Shown here: positions 28,431 through 37,919 of the stretch, in pieces
How the letters are laid out: every line of letters starts with the position of its first letter
Numbering within the stretch: the first letter of the stretch is position 1
Assembly (NCBI GenBank): GCA_022841345.1
Contig: JALHRR010000001.1
Coordinates: 1 to 64,000, forward strand
DNA: 64,000 bases
Source of the DNA: Saprospiraceae bacterium
GTDB taxonomy: Bacteria > Bacteroidota > Bacteroidia > Chitinophagales > Saprospiraceae
Reading direction: 5' to 3'
Made by a program: the position numbers and the translations under genes
Notes under the pieces: generated by a model
What the model saw: only the letters and a program-made list of their open reading frames with translations
Told to the model about the DNA's origin: nothing
The model's database searches: none

Positions 28431-28837
28431 AAATGCAGCGAACTACGAAGCAGCCCGAGATTCTTCCCAAACTCCACACAAAACACACGCACTCCCAACC
28501 TCAATCTCCATCAATCTTCCCAAACACTTCACAATAAACTCAAACACACGACCTCAATCTCATCAATCTTTCTAATATATGTTAAATAAATAATATGTAT
28601 CGCGGCTTTTAGCCATTACTTTTCACAGGAATATTCGTCTTCGAAGTATGCGATCCGGAGGAGCAGAATAGTTGGGATGATGGGTCGCTGCCGGAAGAAT
28701 TGTGGGAGAGAATTAGTGAATGAAGAAAGTGGTGATGAGACACAAATCTTCCGGCTAAATTGACACCAATATGAAAGCATAGGAGTGCGGCTGCGGAAAG
28801 ATTGAAAATTGCGTCAGTGATGTGAAGTAGTGCCGAC
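28431..28837. other. Non-coding region without recognised element
   Basis: AC-rich low-complexity sequence (for example CACACAAAACACACGCACTCC) is followed by AT-rich sequence and a stretch shared in style with family E. The minus-strand open frame 28609-28971 is composed of repeat sequence and is not a gene. No RNA gene is seen. Confidence 0.5.
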
Positions 28838-28967
28838 CAAAGGAAGGCAGACCCGAAGCATGAGGGGCCGAGCGAATAGCGAGCTACGAAACGTAACGAC
28901 CCCCGGCAGGATACTTTTAAGCCACGGTGTGACTTGAGTAAATTAAATCCTGCCGGGGGTGACGCCA
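28838..28967 (-). repeat. Family E repeat, copy 1
   Basis: The core GAGCGAATAGCGAGC...TAACGACC is followed by a 13-bp perfect stem: CCCCCGGCAGGAT (28900-28912) with ATCCTGCCGGGGG (28947-28959). The 3' arm runs directly into GTGACGCC, the same linker used in family B. Related copies are near 45.93-46.11 kb and, more distantly, 35.96-36.08 kb. Confidence 0.65.
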
Positions 28968-29057
28968 TCAAAAAAAATTCAATTCAAAAAGAGCTGTTTC
29001 CTATAAAATAAGAAGCTAAATAAAATACCATAGATTTAAACCTTCAAACCAAACAAA

Positions 29058-32000
29058 ATGAAAACGCTCACCCAAACCCGCCGCATTTTCATCTTCGCGA
29101 TGATGAGCTTATTGTCTTTACCTCTTTTTGCTCAAAGAGTCAACACACTGCGTCCGGGCTGGTACACGCTGGGGATCAACGCGGGTCTCAGCTATCAGCA
29201 AAGTGATGTCGCTGCCCGTCTTCGTGGAGCTGGACTCGGTATCACGCTGGCCAAAAACCTGAACAGCCGTCATGGTCAGCTGCTGGAAGTGGACCTGAGA
29301 GGTCGCCTGATGTACTCCACTTCCTATGGACTGGATGCGGATCGCAATTATCTGGTAGATGAAAATTCCGCAGTCAACGGCACCCAATTGTGGGACTATC
29401 GTGAATATCCTTCTGAACTGGAGGAACCCAATGGCTTCATATTCAATAACCACCGCACTCAAATGGGAGAGCTGGGACTGGAAGCAGTATTTACGCTTGG
29501 CAGACTCAGACAGAGGACAGGAATCAATCTTTCTGTATTTGGTGGTATAGGCATTGACTGGTATCGTGTGAAAACGGATCAGGGCAATGAAGCAAACAAT
29601 ACAAACTATGCTGCCGAATATAGTGCACTCGATACGATGGCCACATTTGCCCAAAGACGTTCTTTGCTTCGCAATGATATTTTGAATGGAACTTATGAAT
29701 CCCTGGGAGAAGGGTTTGAGGATGACTCTAATGGTAAAGTCACTCTAATGCCAAACTGGGGAGTAGAGCTGGGTTATGATATCACCCCCCGCTGGGGAAT
29801 AGGTCTGGGTCATAAGGTAACGTACACAGGAGTTGATATTTTTGATGGTGTTAAATTGCCAAGTACAAAGAATGATATTCACCACTATACTTATCTGCAA
29901 CTGTACTACAGATTCAATGTGGACGAAAAGGAAGAATTGCCTCCTACGGTGCGATTCACCGATCCTGAATACAGCCCTTACATGACGAAGGAGCCTTATA
30001 AAGCGGTGGAAGTGGAAATCACGAATGTAAAAGATCAAAGTCAGATCAACCTGACCCATAATGGACGTCCGCTAAGTTTTACCTACAGAAAGGGATCTTT
30101 GAAAGCAACTATTATTCTGGATGAAGGCACCAATGTTGTAAAAGCTGTCGCCACCAACGGCGGTGGTTCAGGTGAAGATGAAGTCCGGATCATCGTGGAA
30201 GAACCTGAAACGGACGATCCACCTGTGATCAGGTTCATTCGCCCTGAGGTAAGCGGACAGATTGTGAGCAATGCAAAATATGATGTGTTGGCGGAGATCT
30301 TGTACATGGAAACCGACAAGAACATTGTGTACACATTGAATGGGAGAGAAAACAAATCATGGAAATTTGATACAAGAACAGGAATGTTCAATAGCAGCAT
30401 TACGCTTGCAGAAGGTGAAAATATCATCATTCTGGATGCCAGAAATCGCCGCGGTAGTGATCGTCAGACGATGAAAATTATCTATGAAGCTCCGGTGTAT
30501 CCGCCTTCCATTCAGTTTATAACACCTTCTGTGTCTCCCTATCGGACAACTGTACCGGGTCAGGCACTCGAGCTGGGCTTGAAAGAAATCAAGCGTACGG
30601 ATAATATTCAGCTGACGTACAATGGATATGCATTTACACGCTTTGAATATAATGAGCGCAGTGGTCGCCTGACTTCTCAATTGTCACTGCAAAGGGGGCA
30701 AAACTTCCTGACAATTGTAGTAAGTAATAAGGCAGGACAAGCAAGAGAGGATATGATTATCATCCTGGATGAGGTGCCTCCTCCTCCTGTTTTTCCCCCA
30801 AGAGTCACGATTCAAAGTGTGAGCAATCCTGTATATAATAACAGCAGCAGAAACTGCACAGTGAATGTTACTGCCAGAGTGGAATATGTCAAATTTGCCT
30901 CTGAACTGGATATCAGGATTGGCGGGACAAGAATTACAAATTTTGATTTTAATCCTAATACAGCCAGTTTGAGTTTTCAGGCTAATATCAAAGAGGGAAG
31001 CAGTAATTTAATCATCATTGCCCGCAATCCATCCGGCGAATCCCGTGATGAAAGATTACTGACTTGCAATGCGCCAGCTGTTCCCCGCCCTGTAGTAAGT
31101 ATTCAGAGCCCGGCGAATCTGTCTGTGAGCACTGTTGCCAATGTAACCCTGAGAGCCAATGTGAAAAACGTGAATCAAAAGAGTGAGATTACACTAAGCC
31201 TGAATGGTAGAAATACCACAAGCTTTACATACAATGCCGCCAGCGGAGCTGTAGAGAGTAATCTGGTTTTGAGTACAGGCAGGAATACTATTACTATAAG
31301 TGCCAGCAATTCAGGAGGAAGTGCCAATGCATCCGTAGAAGTAGAATTTAAAGCACCTGCGCTGCCAATTCTTTCGATTACTTCTCCTGCAAATGGAGCA
31401 ATTGTCACTGATCCTGCAATAAAAATCACAGGTAATGTGACCAATATCAGCTCAGGCAGTCAGATTAAAATATATCTGAACAATCAATTGCAAAACACTC
31501 CAATATTAAGAGCCGGACAATACAGCCTGAATCTGACTTTGAAAAACGGTGAAAATACGCTGCGCGCAGTGGCTGACAATGGAAATGGAAATTCTGAGCA
31601 AACTATAAAAGTGCGTTACGAAATCAACTATGAAAAGCCGGAAATTACATTTGTGAATCCACCTCAAAATACAAGCGTGGAACTTGCCCGTCTGGACCTG
31701 AAAGCAAGAGTGACGAATATTGACAGACCAGATCAGATCAAGCTGATACTCAATGGAAGAAATCAGGCTGGAGTCACTTTTGATAAAGAAACGGGATTAT
31801 TGAGCAGAGCCCTGACACTGAAAATTGGCAGGAATACCATTGAAATTGAAGCGCTAAATCCTGCCGGATCTGCCAAAGAAAGTATTGAGGTGATATTTGA
31901 TCCAACGATTTCAGCACTACCTGTTCCGGAGGTAAAAATTGAATCTGCTTCCAGACCTGTTTCCGATCCTTTCAATCCGAATAAACCGCCGTCATCCAAT

Positions 32001-32204
32001 GTTCTGGCAACTTTGAAAGGAGTAAATAATGTGAGTCAGATTACATTTTCTGTCAATGGGACAATGGAAAGGGGCTTCAGCTTCGATCCGGTAAGCGGCA
32101 AACTCGAGCATGTCATTGGCCTGAATAAAGGAGACAATGTCATCATCATCACCGCAACCAATGCTAAAGGAACAAGCAGTGATACTACGAATGTAAAACT
32201 CTGA
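29058..32204 (+). CDS. Outer-membrane beta-barrel protein with about eight C-terminal Ig-like repeats
   Basis: This 1048-aa envelope protein has a signal peptide at 1-25 (SLPLFAQ). Residues about 30-290 have the alternating aromatic/glycine strands of an outer-membrane barrel (WGVELGYDITPRWGIGLGHK, YTYLQLYYRFNV). From about 300 to the end there are about eight repeats of 85-95 residues of the form PPxIxFxxPxxSP...LNGRxxxxFxYN..SGxL...L.xGxNxIxIxAxNxxG, typical of bacterial Ig-like domains. No T9SS C-terminal signal is visible; the protein ends with the last repeat. Function unknown; envelope anchoring or gliding/adhesion is an inference. A strong terminator follows. Confidence 0.8.
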   Translation: MKTLTQTRRIFIFAMMSLLSLPLFAQRVNTLRPGWYTLGINAGLSYQQSDVAARLRGAGLGITLAKNLNSRHGQLLEVDLRGRLMYSTSYGLDADRNYLVDENSAVNGTQLWDYREYPSELEEPNGFIFNNHRTQMGELGLEAVFTLGRLRQRTGINLSVFGGIGIDWYRVKTDQGNEANNTNYAAEYSALDTMATFAQRRSLLRNDILNGTYESLGEGFEDDSNGKVTLMPNWGVELGYDITPRWGIGLGHKVTYTGVDIFDGVKLPSTKNDIHHYTYLQLYYRFNVDEKEELPPTVRFTDPEYSPYMTKEPYKAVEVEITNVKDQSQINLTHNGRPLSFTYRKGSLKATIILDEGTNVVKAVATNGGGSGEDEVRIIVEEPETDDPPVIRFIRPEVSGQIVSNAKYDVLAEILYMETDKNIVYTLNGRENKSWKFDTRTGMFNSSITLAEGENIIILDARNRRGSDRQTMKIIYEAPVYPPSIQFITPSVSPYRTTVPGQALELGLKEIKRTDNIQLTYNGYAFTRFEYNERSGRLTSQLSLQRGQNFLTIVVSNKAGQAREDMIIILDEVPPPPVFPPRVTIQSVSNPVYNNSSRNCTVNVTARVEYVKFASELDIRIGGTRITNFDFNPNTASLSFQANIKEGSSNLIIIARNPSGESRDERLLTCNAPAVPRPVVSIQSPANLSVSTVANVTLRANVKNVNQKSEITLSLNGRNTTSFTYNAASGAVESNLVLSTGRNTITISASNSGGSANASVEVEFKAPALPILSITSPANGAIVTDPAIKITGNVTNISSGSQIKIYLNNQLQNTPILRAGQYSLNLTLKNGENTLRAVADNGNGNSEQTIKVRYEINYEKPEITFVNPPQNTSVELARLDLKARVTNIDRPDQIKLILNGRNQAGVTFDKETGLLSRALTLKIGRNTIEIEALNPAGSAKESIEVIFDPTISALPVPEVKIESASRPVSDPFNPNKPPSSNVLATLKGVNNVSQITFSVNGTMERGFSFDPVSGKLEHVIGLNKGDNVIIITATNAKGTSSDTTNVKL

Positions 32205-32224
32205 TAAGTATCGAATAACCTTTT

Positions 32225-32263
32225 GCCCTTCTCAGGCTCATGTAGCCTGGGAAGGGCATTTTT
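32225..32263 (+). terminator. Rho-independent terminator
   Basis: GCCCTTC-t-CAGGCT and AGCCTG-g-GAAGGGC form a long stem with a CATGT loop, followed by ATTTTT. It lies 20 bases after the stop of the barrel/Ig protein. Confidence 0.9.
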
Positions 32264-32394
32264 ATGTCCCTGCCCGCCTCCCGGTCAACTTTTTTGTTTC
32301 GACTGCTCACTCAGTTCACGGGTTTTTCAACCCGGCTGTTTTCTTACGACTACTCCGTGTCTCTTTTCTCCGTTTGTAGCAGCTCACGCCGGAA

Positions 32395-32530
32395 CTTAGC
32401 CGTAGCCCGCGTGACGCCCCTTTAAGGCTGCGCCTTTAAAGGGGTGACGTTTTCTGGCGAAGCCTGAAGGTGACATCTCCGAAATTAATTGACTGCTTAG
32501 CAGCCAATTAATTTCGGAGGTGACAGCTAG
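32395..32530 (+). repeat. Family B GTGAC-linked hairpin string, copy 2
   Basis: CGTAG, then GTGACG, stem CCCCTTTAAGGC/GCCTTTAAAGGGG (32417-32444, one bulge), then GTGACG, stem TTCTGGC/GCCTGAA (one mismatch), then GTGAC, stem CTCCGAAATTAATTG (32477-32491) with CAATTAATTTCGGAG (32505-32519), 15 bp perfect, then GTGAC. The stems are unlike those of other copies but the linkers are the same. Confidence 0.8.
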
Positions 32531-32749
32531 CGCTCAATACGAGCAGGCAGGTCACATACATTACATCATGTAGCTTCTTGGGCAGTTGCATCCCAACACA
32601 CACCACCCAAACAGGCTGTTGAGCCAGATGCCAGCAGCCAGCAGCGGCTGTTTGACTCTTAAACTTGAATATTGAAGCTTGCAGCTTCTTTCTGGCTGTT
32701 CAACTCATAATTCATAACTCTTTCCCGGCTGTTCGTCAAAAGCCTCCGA

Positions 32750-32838
32750 TGGTCGAAGTCTGCGACTTCGATCAGGTACTTTATGAATTTGTAATTCATC
32801 TACGAAATATTCTGCCCTATCACGAAAATGCTGTTCAA
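32750..32838 (+). repeat. Family F double hairpin, copy 1
   Basis: ATGG, then TCGAAGTC tgc GACTTCGA, then ATGAATT tgt AATTCAT, then a tail ending just before GCTGTTC. Nearly identical to copy 2 at 33167. Confidence 0.8.
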
Positions 32839-33166
32839 CATAACTCATAACTCATAACTCATAATTCATAACTCTCACCCGGCTGTTCATCTAATCTCTT
32901 ATCTCTTTTATCTCATATCTGGATGCTCCACTCGGCACCGTTAACTTCACACCGGCTGTTCGCCAACAGCTAAGGGCCAAAAGCCAACAGCTGGCTGTTT
33001 CCCTTACAGCTTGAAGCTTGCAGCTTCTTTCCGGCTGTTCAACTCATAATTCATAACTCATAACTCTCACCCGGCTGCTCATCTTATCTCTTATCTCTTT
33101 TATCTCATATTAGGATGCTCCACTCGGCACCGTTAACTTCACACCGGCTGTTCGCCAACAGCCTCC

Positions 33167-33254
33167 TATGGTCGAAGTCTGCGACTTCGATCAGGTACTT
33201 TATGAATTTGTAATTCATCTAAGAAATATTCTGCCCTATCACGAAAATGGCTGT
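33167..33254 (+). repeat. Family F double hairpin, copy 2
   Basis: The same two hairpins as copy 1 (TCGAAGTC/GACTTCGA and ATGAATT/AATTCAT), differing at one or two positions in the tail, and ending in GGCTGTTC. Confidence 0.8.
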
Positions 33255-33338
33255 TCAACTCATAATTCATAATTCATAATTCATAACTCATAATTCATAA
33301 TCCCCAAACCTTTTTCACACTTTTATAGTATATAAACT

Positions 33339-33368
33339 TTGTATACATTGCACAAAGAACTACCTTTG
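33339..33368 (+). promoter_or_regulatory. Promoter of the polysaccharide locus
   Basis: TTG (33339-33341), 19 bases, TACCTTTG (33361-33368). Transcription would start about 22 bases before the ATG at 33397. This is the clearest promoter ahead of the capsule genes. Confidence 0.7.
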
Positions 33369-33396
33369 TTTTTGAGCAATATTTTTACTCAATATC

Positions 33397-33951
33397 ATGC
33401 TTGAATCACTCATACCTTCCAAAATGCGCGTCAAACTGCTGCTGAGGTTCTTCCTCAATCAGCATGCTGAAGGATACCTCCGCGGACTGGAATCCGAAAT
33501 GGGCGACTCCAGCAATGCCATTCGCGTAGAACTCAATCACCTCGAACGCTCCGGATTACTTACTTCCTTTCTCAAAGGCAACAAAAAATTCTTTAGAGCG
33601 AATCCTTCACATCCCCTTTTTGGAGACATACAGAATATACTGCACAAATATCTCGGCATCGATCAGATACTCGAGCGTGTAGTCAACCGCCTCGGCGAAG
33701 TGGAGAAAGTATATCTCACAGGAAGCTTTGCCAAAGGAAAAGACAGCCCAGTTATGGATCTCGTTATCCAGGGAAAAATTGATATTAATTATCTGGTCGA
33801 ACTCATAGAAAAAGCAGAAAAACATCTTGCCCGCAAAATCCGCTACCTTGTTGTAGAGTCTGAAACCGAACTCCTCAGCAGCGGCGCACTGGGCTCCAAG
33901 GATGATCATTTGCTGATCTGGAGTGCCGATCCACCCGATTTACGTATATAG
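33397..33951 (+). CDS. Winged-helix regulator fused to a nucleotidyltransferase-like domain
   Basis: 184 aa. Residues about 10-75 form an ArsR-like winged helix (VELNHLERSGLLTSFLKGNKKFFRAN). Residues about 105-165 resemble a minimal nucleotidyltransferase fold with GSFAKGKDSPVMDLVI, where the usual second Asp region is DLVIQG, so activity is uncertain. Proteins of this type commonly precede UDP-sugar dehydrogenase genes in Bacteroidota capsule loci. It is 42 bases upstream of the dehydrogenase with its own promoter, so a regulatory role for the locus is likely. Confidence 0.8.
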   Translation: MLESLIPSKMRVKLLLRFFLNQHAEGYLRGLESEMGDSSNAIRVELNHLERSGLLTSFLKGNKKFFRANPSHPLFGDIQNILHKYLGIDQILERVVNRLGEVEKVYLTGSFAKGKDSPVMDLVIQGKIDINYLVELIEKAEKHLARKIRYLVVESETELLSSGALGSKDDHLLIWSADPPDLRI

Positions 33952-33993
33952 ACCTACTCCACTGACCCCCATTAAAACCATACTTTTCAAATA

Positions 33994-35292
33994 ATGAGCA
34001 TTTATCAGGCATTAAAAAATAAAGAAAAATCCATCTCAGTCATCGGTCTGGGCTATGTTGGCCTTCCCCTTGCCCTTGTTTTTGCCAAATATTTTAAAGT
34101 AATTGGCTTTGACATCAGTGCAGAAAGAGTGCGGATGATGCAGGAAGGTATCGACCCTTCCCGCGAATTGGACTCCTCAGCATTCGAAGGACGTGATATT
34201 ATCTTCACCGCTGACGAGAATGAACTGGATAATGCACATTTTCATATAGTAGCAGTTCCAACGCCGGTGGACGAGCATTGCGTGCCGGATCTCAAACCTG
34301 TCCTCGGGGCCAGCCGCTCCGTAGGCCGTCATTTAAAAAATGGTGATTTTGTCATCTTTGAATCCACCGTTTACCCAGGCTGCACAGAAGAAGATTGCGT
34401 CCCCATTCTTGAAGAACTCAGCAGACTGACCTTCGGCACAGATTTCAAAGTGGGTTATTCTCCTGAACGCATCAACCCCGGTGACAAAGAACATACAGTA
34501 GAAAAAATACTCAAGATTGTATCGGGTTCAGATCCCGATGCAACCGAAGAAATTGCCAAAGTGTACGGTGAAGTGATACAGGCCGGAATCTATAAAGCTT
34601 CCTCCATCAAAGTAGCAGAAGCTGCCAAAGTCATAGAAAACACCCAGCGAGATATCAATATTGCCCTGATGAATGAACTTTCCATGATATTCGACAAGCT
34701 CAAAATCGATACAAAGGAAGTCCTCGAAGCAGCCGGCACAAAGTGGAATTTCCTGAAGTTCACCCCTGGCCTGGTAGGCGGACATTGCATCGGCGTTGAT
34801 CCATATTATCTCGTTCACAAGGCAAGGGAAATCGGTATGGATCCACAGATCATTACCAGCGGACGACGCATCAATGATGGTATGCCCGCATTCATCGCCA
34901 AAAAACTGGTTCAGACACTGATAAAGAAAGGTAAAAATCCTGCCCAGTGCAAAGTACTCGTGATGGGAATCACATTCAAGGAAAACGTGAGTGACATCCG
35001 CAACTCCAAAGTAGCAGACCTCATTCGTGAAATGATGGGATTTAGCATGAACGTCCATATCATAGATCCCCAGGCTTCACCCAATGAAGTTGCTCACGAA
35101 TACGGACTTTCCATGATCGATTCTGCGCTGCCTCCATATGATGCCATCATGGTCGCAGTGAATCATAAGGAATTTATGGATTACGATGCAACATATTATG
35201 AAGAATTGATGAGTGATGATCCTGTTTTATTCGACCTGAAAGGCGTATATTCCAGAGATTTTTCAGATACCATTACCTATTGGCGACTATGA
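33994..35292 (+). CDS. UDP-N-acetylhexosamine 6-dehydrogenase (TviB/WbpO-type)
   Basis: This 432-aa enzyme oxidises C6 of a UDP-HexNAc to the uronate with two NAD+. The Rossmann motif is VIGLGYVGLPLA (about 16-27). STVYPGCTEEDCVPILE is characteristic of the TviB/WbpO group. The catalytic cysteine is in GGHCIGVDP (Cys265), and GITFKENVSDIRNSK marks the C-terminal UDP-binding domain. With the 4-epimerase at 40337 it could form the TviB-TviC pair making UDP-GalNAcA; it could also feed the WlbA-type pathway. The stop overlaps the next start (ATGA). Confidence 0.93.
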   Translation: MSIYQALKNKEKSISVIGLGYVGLPLALVFAKYFKVIGFDISAERVRMMQEGIDPSRELDSSAFEGRDIIFTADENELDNAHFHIVAVPTPVDEHCVPDLKPVLGASRSVGRHLKNGDFVIFESTVYPGCTEEDCVPILEELSRLTFGTDFKVGYSPERINPGDKEHTVEKILKIVSGSDPDATEEIAKVYGEVIQAGIYKASSIKVAEAAKVIENTQRDINIALMNELSMIFDKLKIDTKEVLEAAGTKWNFLKFTPGLVGGHCIGVDPYYLVHKAREIGMDPQIITSGRRINDGMPAFIAKKLVQTLIKKGKNPAQCKVLVMGITFKENVSDIRNSKVADLIREMMGFSMNVHIIDPQASPNEVAHEYGLSMIDSALPPYDAIMVAVNHKEFMDYDATYYEELMSDDPVLFDLKGVYSRDFSDTITYWRL

Positions 35293-35837
35293 CCACGGCA
35301 GCATCCATATCACCCTATACAAGGACGCTCGATTCATGTGAAAAACGATGGTTTGCCATACAGGTTCGACCCAGATGTGAACGCCTGGTCTCCAGATATT
35401 TACAGCAAAAAGAAGTCACTGCATATGCACCCATGCAGCAGATTGTCCGTCAATACACCCGCAAACGAAAAATAGTAGAAAAGCCTTTGCTTTCATGTTA
35501 TGTCCTGATAAACATTTGCCAGTCAGACTATGTAAGTGTACTTGAGACAGAGAACGTCATCGGATTCGTCCGCCACGACAAAGCACCAGCACTCATACCG
35601 CAGGAACAGATAGATTTACTCAGACGGGTTGCCGGAAGCCATTTAGAGGCAGACATCGTGCGACTCGACCAGATAGAGCCGGGAGACTGGCTCGAGATTA
35701 TAGGAGGAGACCTGACCGGCATGCGGGGCCGTATGGTCGCATTCAAAGGAAAATCATACGTATCCATAGAATTGATGCAGCTCGACAGCGCCATCATCCT
35801 TGATATTGACGCCAAATACCTGCGCCCTTTTAGATAA
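35289..35837 (+). CDS. UpxY-family NusG-like transcription antiterminator
   Basis: This 182-aa paralogue of NusG/RfaH probably binds RNA polymerase to carry transcription through the capsule operon. ATG 35289 overlaps the dehydrogenase stop; an upstream TTG (35280) is less likely. The NGN domain is about 14-110 (KRWFAIQVRPRCERLVSRYL, LLSCYVLINI), and a KOW-like domain is about 125-170 (GDWLEIIGGDLTGMRGRMV). It sits early in the locus, as in Bacteroides capsule operons. The downstream 920-base hairpin-rich gap is a natural place for its action, but this is inference. Confidence 0.9.
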   Translation: MTTAASISPYTRTLDSCEKRWFAIQVRPRCERLVSRYLQQKEVTAYAPMQQIVRQYTRKRKIVEKPLLSCYVLINICQSDYVSVLETENVIGFVRHDKAPALIPQEQIDLLRRVAGSHLEADIVRLDQIEPGDWLEIIGGDLTGMRGRMVAFKGKSYVSIELMQLDSAIILDIDAKYLRPFR

Positions 35838-36144
35838 TAAAAGCGCGCCGACTACATATGACGCCGACCACATACACCGGCCATTACCCCATAGGGGGAA
35901 GATCTTGTTGCGACTGATCGACGGCGAAGCCATGTTTATTTTTTTAAGATTATTTGGGCATCCCCCCGAGGTGATATGCAGAATCAATCCTGGTAAAACA
36001 TGCAATTTATGTGCATATCACCCGGGGTCGCGCTATCCGCTTTACTTCGCAGAGCTGCATTGTGATGCATCTCTGCTTCGTGCCCGCTCCTATCGCTGAT
36101 GCAGTGTGTGTGAGCTCGGGCTGTTTGTAGTTCGTACGATTTCC
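35838..36144 (+). repeat. Hairpin-rich leader after upxY (family E-like)
   Basis: GGTGATATGCA (35970-35980) pairs perfectly with TGCATATCACC (36012-36022), with flanking CCCC/GGGG extending the stem. A second hairpin has GCAGA-gc-TGCAT (36049-36060) and ATGCA-tc-TCTGC (36065-36076). The segment CGGGGTCGCGCTATCCGC resembles, in reverse, the family E core. No gene is supported. Confidence 0.65.
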
Positions 36145-36610
36145 TCGCGTAAAGAGAAAAACTCCGAGAGGTGTAGCGCGCCTAGGGCGCGTTAGTGAGG
36201 ATCTCCTTGCCCGGTGTGTGAGCTCGGGCGCTGCCCGGCTCGTGTGAGCTTGCGGCCTTCGGCCGCGCGGGATGTGGTTCCCTTCGGTCACGGGATGTGT
36301 AACAGCCAATGATCGTCTCCGACGATCAAATTTCATATATAGAATCATGTCTTACCGGCTATTTTCGGCTGCTCACACCCTTACTCACAACCTTCACTGG
36401 CTGTTCCAACTCATAATTCATCACTCAAAACTCATAACTCAACTCTGGCTGTTTCCACACTCTTACTCACCACTCACAATTCATCCCGTGAGCTGAGCGA
36501 ACCACATCCCGCAGACGCTGCAAAGCAAGCGGCTGCAGCACACGGCGCAAGCAACGCGCAGCGACACACACGATCTCTACTCGGATCCCGAAGCGCAGCC
36601 GGCCTCAACT
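36145..36610 (+). repeat. Composite hairpin element K2 (families A and I)
   Basis: In order: TAGCGCGCCTAGGGCGCGTTA hairpin, CCCGGTGTGTGAGCTCGGG linker, GCGGCC ttc GGCCGC (36252-36266), GGGATGTGGTTC...TCACGGGATG, AACAGCC, GATCGTC tcc GACGATC, a GGCTGTT-punctuated insert, then CATCCCGTGAGC...GAACCACATCCCGC (inverse of the earlier part), the GCAGACGC/GCGGCTGC hairpin and the CACACGATCTCTACTCGGAT tail. The two halves can pair as one large inverted repeat. Confidence 0.75.
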
Positions 36611-36759
36611 CGGGCTGTTTTTCTCGAAGCTCGAAGCTCGTGGCTCGTAGCTTCGGCTTACGGCTGTGACTTCTCTTTCATTCGAGATTTGAGTAGCCGA
36701 GTAGCCTTGCTCGAAAGCTTGTTCACTCATAATTCATAACTCATAATTCATAACTTCTA
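36611..36759 (+). repeat. Low-complexity tract before the aminotransferase start
   Basis: GGCTGTT is followed by CTCGAAGCTCGAAGCTCGTGG-type and CATAATTCATAACTCATAA-type tracts that run to within a few bases of ATG 36760. They therefore probably form the 5' leader. Confidence 0.6.
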
Positions 36760-37899
36760 ATGATGACTACTTCCCGACCCCTTCAAATGGTCGATCTTAA
36801 AACACAGTACGAAAAAATTCAATCCGAAATTGATGAAGCAGTTCTCAATGTAATTCGCTCCACCATGTTCATCGGAGGACCTGAAGTCAAAGGATTTCAG
36901 GACGAACTCGAAGCATACCTTAATGTAAAACATGTCATCCCCTGCGCCAATGGAACAGATGCATTGCAGATTGCATTTATGGCACTTGGACTTCAACCTG
37001 GCGATGAAGTCATTGTACCGGCATTTACTTATGTTGCCACAGCTGAAGTCATTGCTTTGCTGAAGCTGACACCCATTATGGTGGATGTCGATCCCGATAC
37101 ATTCAATCTAACCCCCGAATCATTTGAAGCTGCCATTACACCCAAAACCAAAGCTGTCGTACCTGTACACCTCTTTGGTCAATGTGCTGATATGGAAGGA
37201 ATCATAAAGGTGGCTGAGAAACATGGTATATATGTCATTGAAGATAATGCACAGGGAATTGGAGCAGATTACACATACAGTGATGGGAGAGTAGCCAAAT
37301 CAGGAACCATCGGACATATTGGCTGCACCTCCTTTTTTCCCAGTAAAAATTTGGGATGTTACGGTGATGGAGGAGCCATCTTCACCAATGACACAGCCCT
37401 TGCAGACAAAATCAGAATTGTAGCCAATCATGGTCAATCCCGCAGATATTATCACGATGAAGTAGGTGTCAATTCCAGATTGGATGCGATCCAGGCAGCT
37501 ATTTTGCGAATCAAACTGCGCCACCTCGACAACTATAATACTGCCAGAACAACAGCTGCGGATTACTACGACGCAGCATTTAGTCAAATTCCTGCAATCA
37601 GCACCCCTGTCCGATCAGCATTTAGCTCCCACGTTTTTCACCAATACACCCTTCGCCTCACAAATGGAAAAAGAGACGAACTCGTGCAGTACCTGACTGA
37701 TAAACAAGTTCCTTGTATGATCTATTATCCGGTACCACTGCACCATCAAAATGCATTCAAGGAATCAGCCAAACCCGGTCTCGTCCTTCCCGTTACCGAG
37801 CAACTTTGCCGCGAAGTCTTCAGTCTTCCCATCCACTCCGAACTCACACCCGACATCCAGGACATCATCATCAGCGCCGTCCAGTCTTATTTCGAGTAA
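36760..37899 (+). CDS. DegT/DnrJ/EryC1/StrS sugar aminotransferase (WbpE/WlbC-like)
   Basis: This 379-aa PLP enzyme probably aminates a UDP-3-keto-GlcNAc-uronate at C3. The N-terminal MVDLKTQYEKIQSEID, ANGTDALQIAFMALGLQPGD and PAFTYVATAEVI motifs are typical. The PLP lysine is Lys196 in FFPSKNLGCYGDGG, and NSRLDAIQAAIL follows. The match to WbpE/WlbC-type enzymes and the WlbA-like gene two positions down support a di-N-acetylated uronate pathway. The required N-acetyltransferase (WbpD/WlbB) is not in the window. It is isolated by mosaics on both sides. Confidence 0.9.
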   Translation: MMTTSRPLQMVDLKTQYEKIQSEIDEAVLNVIRSTMFIGGPEVKGFQDELEAYLNVKHVIPCANGTDALQIAFMALGLQPGDEVIVPAFTYVATAEVIALLKLTPIMVDVDPDTFNLTPESFEAAITPKTKAVVPVHLFGQCADMEGIIKVAEKHGIYVIEDNAQGIGADYTYSDGRVAKSGTIGHIGCTSFFPSKNLGCYGDGGAIFTNDTALADKIRIVANHGQSRRYYHDEVGVNSRLDAIQAAILRIKLRHLDNYNTARTTAADYYDAAFSQIPAISTPVRSAFSSHVFHQYTLRLTNGKRDELVQYLTDKQVPCMIYYPVPLHHQNAFKESAKPGLVLPVTEQLCREVFSLPIHSELTPDIQDIIISAVQSYFE

Positions 37900-37919
37900 T
37901 TTCAGGAAGGATTTTGCTT

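Larger units (their letters stand above)
32334..33295 (+). repeat. GGCTGTT-punctuated low-complexity mosaic
   Basis: Eleven exact GGCTGTT heptamers occur by eye between 32334 and about 33255. Between them lie low-complexity tracts such as CATAATTCATAACTCATAA, TCTCTTATCTCTTTTATCTC and GCCAACAGC-like stretches. A module of about 400 bases (GCTTGCAGCTTCTTTC through the family F hairpin) is present twice, beginning near 32675 and 33010. One family B and two family F modules are embedded. Confidence 0.8.

Noticed and set aside
28609-28971. 120-aa minus-strand open reading frame
   Set aside because: It covers a family E repeat with its 13-bp inverted repeat. The deduced protein shares its odd sequence with another repeat-derived frame at 45863-46078, so it reflects repeat DNA.
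32205-33396. tRNA or rRNA genes in the long gaps
   Set aside because: No cloverleaf with a T-arm GTTCGA box and acceptor pairing could be found by eye; apparent stems belong to the repeat families.
36007-36348. 113-aa minus-strand frame and similar frames at 49425-49667 and 51573-51827
   Set aside because: They lie wholly within composite hairpin elements or GGCTGTT mosaics and share repeat-encoded strings; no recognisable domain.
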